DNA from: Siphonodentalium dalli | Lineage: Eukaryota > Mollusca > Scaphopoda > Gadilida > Siphonodentaliidae | DNA length: 64,000 nt | Direction: 5' to 3' | Assembly: GCA_032622095.1 (NCBI GenBank) | Contig: CP136064.1 | Location: 257,651,863 to 257,715,862, forward strand | In this document: one piece after another, positions 58,101-64,000 of the stretch | Numbering within the stretch: position 1 is the stretch's first letter | Layout: each line of letters starts with the position of its first letter | The notes under the pieces: model-generated | Seen by the model: the letters and a program-made list of their open reading frames with translations, nothing else | Told to the model about the DNA's origin: nothing | Database searches by the model: none | Position numbers and translations under genes: made by a program

Positions 58101-61100
58101 CAATGAGTACACTGAGGTAACAATACCAATCAATGAGTACACACTGAGGTAACTATACCAATCAATGAGTACACACTGAGGTAACTATACCAATCAATGA
58201 GTACACTGAGGTAACTATACCCATCAATGAGTACACTGAGGTAACTATATCAATCAATGAGTAAACACTGATGTAACTATACCCATCAATGAGTAAACAC
58301 TGATGTAACTATATCAATCAATGAGTACACTGAGGTAACTATACCAATCAATGAGTACACTGATGTAACTATACCCATCAATGAGTACACTGATGTAACT
58401 ATACCCATCAATGAGTAAACACTGATGTAACTATACCCACCAATGAGTACACTGAGGTAACTATACCCATCAATGAGGTAACTATACCCATCAATGAGGT
58501 AACTATACACATCAATGAGGTAACTATATCAATCAATGAGTACACTGAGGTAACTATATCAATCAATGAGTACACTGAGGTAACTATACCCATCAATGAG
58601 TACACTGAGGTAACTATACCCATCAATGAGTACACTGAGGTAACTATACCCACCAATGAGTACACTGAGGTAACTATACCCACCAATGAGTACACTGAGG
58701 TAACTATACCCACCAATGAGTACACTGAGGTAACTATACCCACCAATGAGTACACTGATGTAACTATACCCACCAATGAGTACACTGAGGTAACTATATC
58801 AATCAATGAGTACACTGAGGTAACTATACCCATCAATGAGTACACTGAGGTAACTATATCAATCAATGAGTACACTGAGGTAACTATACCCATCAATGAG
58901 TACACTGAGGTAACTATACCAATCAATGAGTACACTGATGTAACTATACCCATCAATGAGTACACTGAGGTAACTATACCCATCAATGAGTACACTGATG
59001 TAACTATACCCACCAATGAGTACACTGATGTAACTATACCCATCAATGAGTACACTGATGTAACTATACCCATCAATGAGTACACTGATGTAACTATACC
59101 AATCAATGAGTACACTGATGTAACTATATCAATCAATGAGTACACTGAGGTAACTATACCCACCAATGAGTACACTGAGGTAACTATACCCACCAATGAG
59201 TACACTGAGGTAACTATACCCACCAATGAGTACACTGATGTAACTATACCCACCAATGAGTACACTGAGGTAACTATATCAACCAATGAGTACACTGAGG
59301 TAACTATATCAATCAATGAGTACACTGATGTAACTATACCCACCAATGAGTACACTGATGTAACTATACCAATCAATGAGTACACTGAGGTAACTATATC
59401 AATCAATGAGTACACTGATGTTACTATATCAATCAATGGGTACACTGAGGTAACTATACCCATCAATGAGTACACTGAGGTAACTATACCCACCAATGAG
59501 TACACTGAGGTAACTATACCAATCAATGAGTACACTGAGGTAACTATACCAATCAATGAGTACACTGAGGTAACTATACCAACCAATGAGTACACTGAGG
59601 TAACTATACCAATCAATGAGTACACTTAGGTAACTATACCAATCAATGAGTACACACTTAGGTAACTATACCCATCAATGAGTACACTGAGGTAACTATA
59701 CCCACCAATGAGTACACACTGAGGTAACTATATCAATCAATGAGTACACACTGAGGTAACTATACCAATCAATGAGTACACACTGAGGTAACTATACCAA
59801 TCAATGAGTACACTTAGGTAACTATACCAATCAATGAGTACACACTGAGGTAACTATATCCATCAAAGAGTACACTGAGGTGACTATATCAATCAATGAG
59901 TACACTGAGGTAACTATACCCATCAATGAGTACACTTAGGTAACTATATCCATCAAAGAGTACACTGAGGTAACTATATCAATCAATGAGTACACTGAGG
60001 TAACTATACACATCAATGGGTACACTTAGGTAACTATACCCATCAATGAGTACACTGAGGTAACTATACCAATCAATGAGTACACACTGAGGTAACTATA
60101 CCCATCAATGAGTACACTGAGGTAACTATACCCACCAATGAATACACTGAGGTAACTATATCAATCAATGAGTACACTGAGGTAACTATATCAATCAATG
60201 AGTACACTGAGGTAACTATACCCATCAATGAGTACACACTGAGGTAACTATACCAATCAATGAGTACACACTGAGGTAACTATACCAATCAATGAGTACA
60301 CACTGAGGTAACTATACCCACCAACGAGTACACTGAGGTAACTATACCCATCAATGAGTACACTGAGGTAACTATACCAATCAATGAGTACACACTGAGG
60401 TAACTATACCAATCAATGAGTACACACTGAGGTAACTATACCCACCAACGAGTACACTGAGGTAACTATACCCATCAATGAGTACACTGAGGTAACTATA
60501 CCAATCAATGAGTACACACTGAGGTAACTATATCAATCAATGGGTACACTGATGTAACTATACCAACCAATGAGTACACTGAGGTAACTATATCAATCAA
60601 CGAGTACACTTAGGTAACTATACCAATCAATGAGTACACACTGAGGTAACTATACCCATCAATGAGTACACTGAGGTAACTATACCCACCAACGAGTACA
60701 CTGAGGTAACTATACCCATCAATGAGTACACTGAGGTAACTATACCAATCAATGAGTACACTGAGGTAACTATATCAATCAACGAGTACACTTAGGTAAC
60801 TATACCAATCAATGAGTACACACTGAGATAACTATACCAATCAATGAGTACACTGAGGTAACTATACCAATCAATGAGTACACTGATGTAACTATACCCA
60901 TCAATGAGTACACTGAGGTAACTATACCCATCAATGAGTACACTGAGGTAACTATACCCACCAACGAGTACACTGAGGTAACTATACCCATCAATGAGTA
61001 CACTGAGGTAACTATACCCATCAATGAGTACACTGAGGTAACTATATCAATCAACGAGTACACTTAGGTAACTATACCAATCAATGAGTACACACTGAGG

Positions 61101-64000
61101 TAACTATACCCATCAATGAGTACACTGAGGTAACTATACCCACCAACGAGTACACTGAGGTAACTATACCCATCAATGAGTACACTGAGGTAACTATACC
61201 CACCAACGAGTACACTGAGGTAACTATACCCATCAATGAGTACACTGAGGTAACTATACCAATCAATGAGTACACACTGAGGTAACTATATCAATCAATG
61301 GGTACACTGATGTAACTATACCAACCAATGAGTACACTGAGGTAACTATATCAATCAACGAGTACACTTAGGTAACTATACCAATCAATGAGTACACACT
61401 GAGGTAACTATACCCATCAATGAGTACACTGAGGTAACTATACCCACCAATGAGTACACACTGAGGTAACTATACCCATCAATGAGTACACTGGTGTAAC
61501 TATACCCATCAATGAGTACACTGATGTAACTATACCCATCAATGAGTACACTTAGGTAACTATACCCACCAATGAGTACACTGAGGTAACTATACCCACC
61601 AATGAGTACACTGAGGTAACTATATCAATCAATGAGTACACTGAGGTAACTATACCCATCAATGAGTACACTGAGGTAACTATATCAATCAATGAGTACA
61701 CTGATGTAACTATATCAATCAATGGGTACACTGCGGTAACTATACCAATCAATGAGTACACACTGAGGTAACTATACCAATCAATGAGTACACTGAGGTA
61801 ACTATACCAATCAATGAGTACACTGAGGTAACTATATCAATCAATGAGCACACACTGAGGTAACTATACCAATCAATGAGTACACACTGATGTAACTATA
61901 TCCACCAATGAGTACACTGAGGTAACTATATCCACCAATGAGTACACTGAGGTAACTATATCAATCAATGGGTACACTGAGGTAACTATACGCATCAATG
62001 AGTACACTGAGGTAACAATACCAATCAATGAGTACATTGAGGTAACTATATCAATCAATGAGTACACTGAGGTAACTATATCAATCAATGAGTACACTGA
62101 GGTAACTATATCAATCAATGGGTACACTGAGGTAACTATATCAATCAATGGGTACACTGAGGTAACTATACGCATCAATGAGTACACTGAGGTAACAATA
62201 CCAATCAATGAGTACACACTGAGGTAACTATACCAATCAATGAGTACACACTGAGGTAACTATACCAATCAATGAGTACACTTAGGTAACTATACCCATC
62301 AATGAGTAAACACTGATGTAACTATACCCATCAATGAGTACACTGATGTAACTATACCCATCAATGGGTACACTGAGGTAACTATACCCACCAACGAGTA
62401 CACTGAGGTAACTATACCCATCAATGAGTACACTTAGGTAACTATACCAATCAATGAGTACACTGAGGTAACTATACCAATCAATGAGTACACACTGAGG
62501 TAACTATATCAATCAATGGGTAGACTGAGGTAACTATATCAATCAATGGGTACACTGATGTAACTATACCAACCAATGAGTACACTGAGGTAACTATACC
62601 CATCAATGAGTACACACTGAGGTAACTATACCAATCAATGAGTACACTGAGGTAACAATACCAATCAATGAGTACACACTGAGGTAACTATACCAATCAA
62701 TGAGTACACACTGAGGTAACTATACCAATCAATGAGTACACTGAGGTAACTATACCCATCAATGAGTACACTGAGGTAACTATATCAATCAATGAGTAAA
62801 CACTGATGTAACTATACCCATCAATGAGTAAACACTGATGTAACTATATCAATCAATGAGTACACTGAGGTAACTATACGAATCAATGAGTACACTGATG
62901 TAACTATACCCATCAATGAGTACACTGATGTAACTATACCCACCAATGAGTACACTGAGGTAACTATACCCATCAATGAGGTAACTATACCCATCAATGA
63001 GGTAACTATACACATCAATGAGGTAACTATATCAATCAATGAGTACACTGAGGTAACTATATCAATCAATGAGTACACTGATGTAACTATACCCATCAAT
63101 GAGTACACTGAGGTAACTATACCCATCAATGAGTACACTGAGGTAACTATACCCACCAATGAGTACACTGAGGTAACTATACCCACCAATGAGTACACTG
63201 AGGTAACTATACCCACCAATGAGTACACTGAGGTAACTATATCAATCAATGAGTACACTGAGGTAACTATATCAATCAATGAGTACACTGAGGTAACTAT
63301 ATCAATCAATGAGTACACTGAGGTAACTATACCCATCAATGAGTACACTGAGGTAACTATACCAATCAATGAGTACACTGATGTAACTATACCCATCAAT
63401 GAGTACACTGAGGTAACTATACCCATCAATGAGTACACTGATGTAACTATACCCACCAATGAGTACACTGATGTAACTATACCCATCAATGAGTACACTG
63501 ATGTAACTATACCCATCAATGAGTACACTGATGTAACTATACCAATCAATGAGTACACTGATGTAACTATATCAATCAATGAGTACACTGAGGTAACTAT
63601 ACCCACCAATGAGTACACTGAGGTAACTATACCCACCAATGAGTACACTGAGGTAACTATACCCACCAATGAGTACACTGATGTAACTATACCCACCAAT
63701 GAGTACACTGAGGTAACTATATCAACCAATGAGTACACTGAGGTAACTATATCAATCAATGAGTACACTGATGTAACTATACCCACCAATGAGTACACTG
63801 ATGTAACTATACCCACCAATGAGTACACTGAGGTAACTATATCAACCAATGAGTACACTGAGGTAACTATATCAATCAATGAGTACACTGAGGTAACTAT
63901 ACCAATCAATGAGTACACTGAGATAACTATACCAATCAATGAGTACACTGAGGTAACTATACCAATCAATGAGTACACTGATGTAACTATACCCATCAAT
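55140..64000. repeat. Two copies of a multi-kilobase satellite superblock
   Basis: Rare private variants recur at fixed offset. ATCAAAGAG at 55443 and 59863, CCACCAATGAATACACTG at 55713 and 60133, and CCAACGAG at 55901 and 60321 all have offset 4,420. TACGCATC units with their neighbours (56571-56915 versus 61873-62217) and GGGTAGACTG (57217 versus 62519) have offset 5,302. The triple 21-bp landmark at 58499 and 63001 has offset 4,502. The shifts in offset mark about +880 bp in the second copy (60.4-61.3 kb) and about 800 bp extra in the first (57.4-58.5 kb). Confidence 0.8.

Larger units (their letters stand above)
45001..64000. repeat. Large satellite array, 30-bp unit, running off the right edge
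   Basis: Roughly 630 head-to-tail units over 19 kb (a typical unit is 58621-58650). The constant parts are AGTACACTGA, GTAACTATA and ATCAATG. A few positions vary in a restricted way: GATGTAAC or GAGGTAAC; CCCATC, CCAATC, TCAATC, CCCACC, TCCATC or ACACATC; AATGAG or AATGGG. Variants with two extra bases (GTAAACACTG or GTACACACTG) and short 21-bp units are interspersed. There is no interruption by other sequence and no right boundary. Long open frames in it are by-products. Confidence 0.95.

Noticed and set aside
44767..63999. Dozens of minus-strand open frames (up to 405 codons) in the satellite as genes
   Set aside because: They are direct translations of a 30-bp unit with no stop in the frame. 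They end wherever a +2-bp unit occurs, and equivalent open frames exist on the plus strand.
45001..64000. CRISPR array
   Set aside because: The 30-bp units are contiguous with no unique spacers, and the sequence is eukaryotic.

Overview
This is eukaryotic, AT-rich, repeat-dominated DNA. It is probably from a lophotrochozoan and most likely a mollusc. The pointers are tRNA-derived SINEs with a GTGCACGTTAA-type central block, GGAC-tailed dispersed repeats carrying 'gggcataactcag' phrases, abundant TACATGTA words, several LINE types, and an intron-split animal gene. The species call is inference. I see no bacterial operon, rRNA gene, functional tRNA gene or CRISPR array.

Layout. (1) 1-16.6 kb: the 5' end of an SLC12A9-like cation-chloride cotransporter gene on the minus strand. 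Coding exon 1 is at 16113-16347 and exon 2 at 1831-1965; the rest lies left of the window. The intron of about 14.1 kb between them is packed with non-autonomous DNA elements: Tc1/mariner-like hairpin MITEs, a composite hairpin-of-hairpins family, a mariner-like TIR element, a hAT/BED-finger remnant, and two SINEs, one split by a hairpin MITE with an 8-bp target duplication. A piggyBac-type MITE (1002-1401) lies just beyond exon 2. (2) 16.6-44.4 kb: intergenic DNA holding four LINE remnants (17.1-18.1 kb plus; 18.2-20.7 kb plus; 26.8-29.8 kb minus; 32.1-33.5 kb minus), three copies of an 8-bp-TSD TIR family (613 bp, 2,597 bp and a fragment), several minisatellites, and one candidate signal-peptide exon near 36.84 kb. 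(3) 44.8 kb to the right edge: more than 19.2 kb of one uninterrupted satellite. It has a 30-bp unit, an apparently ancestral 21-bp unit at its left edge, +2-bp variants, and nested higher-order duplication including a superblock repeated at 4.4-5.3 kb spacing.

The strongest items for follow-up are the satellite's structure and growth, the unusually long target duplications (97 and 39 bp) around two L1/Tx1-like LINE fragments, the apex-centred breakpoints in the hairpin MITEs, and the CACGTG E-boxes upstream of the SLC12A9-like gene. The only host protein-coding sequence I can support well is SLC12A9-like. The many long open frames in the satellite follow from a unit length divisible by three.
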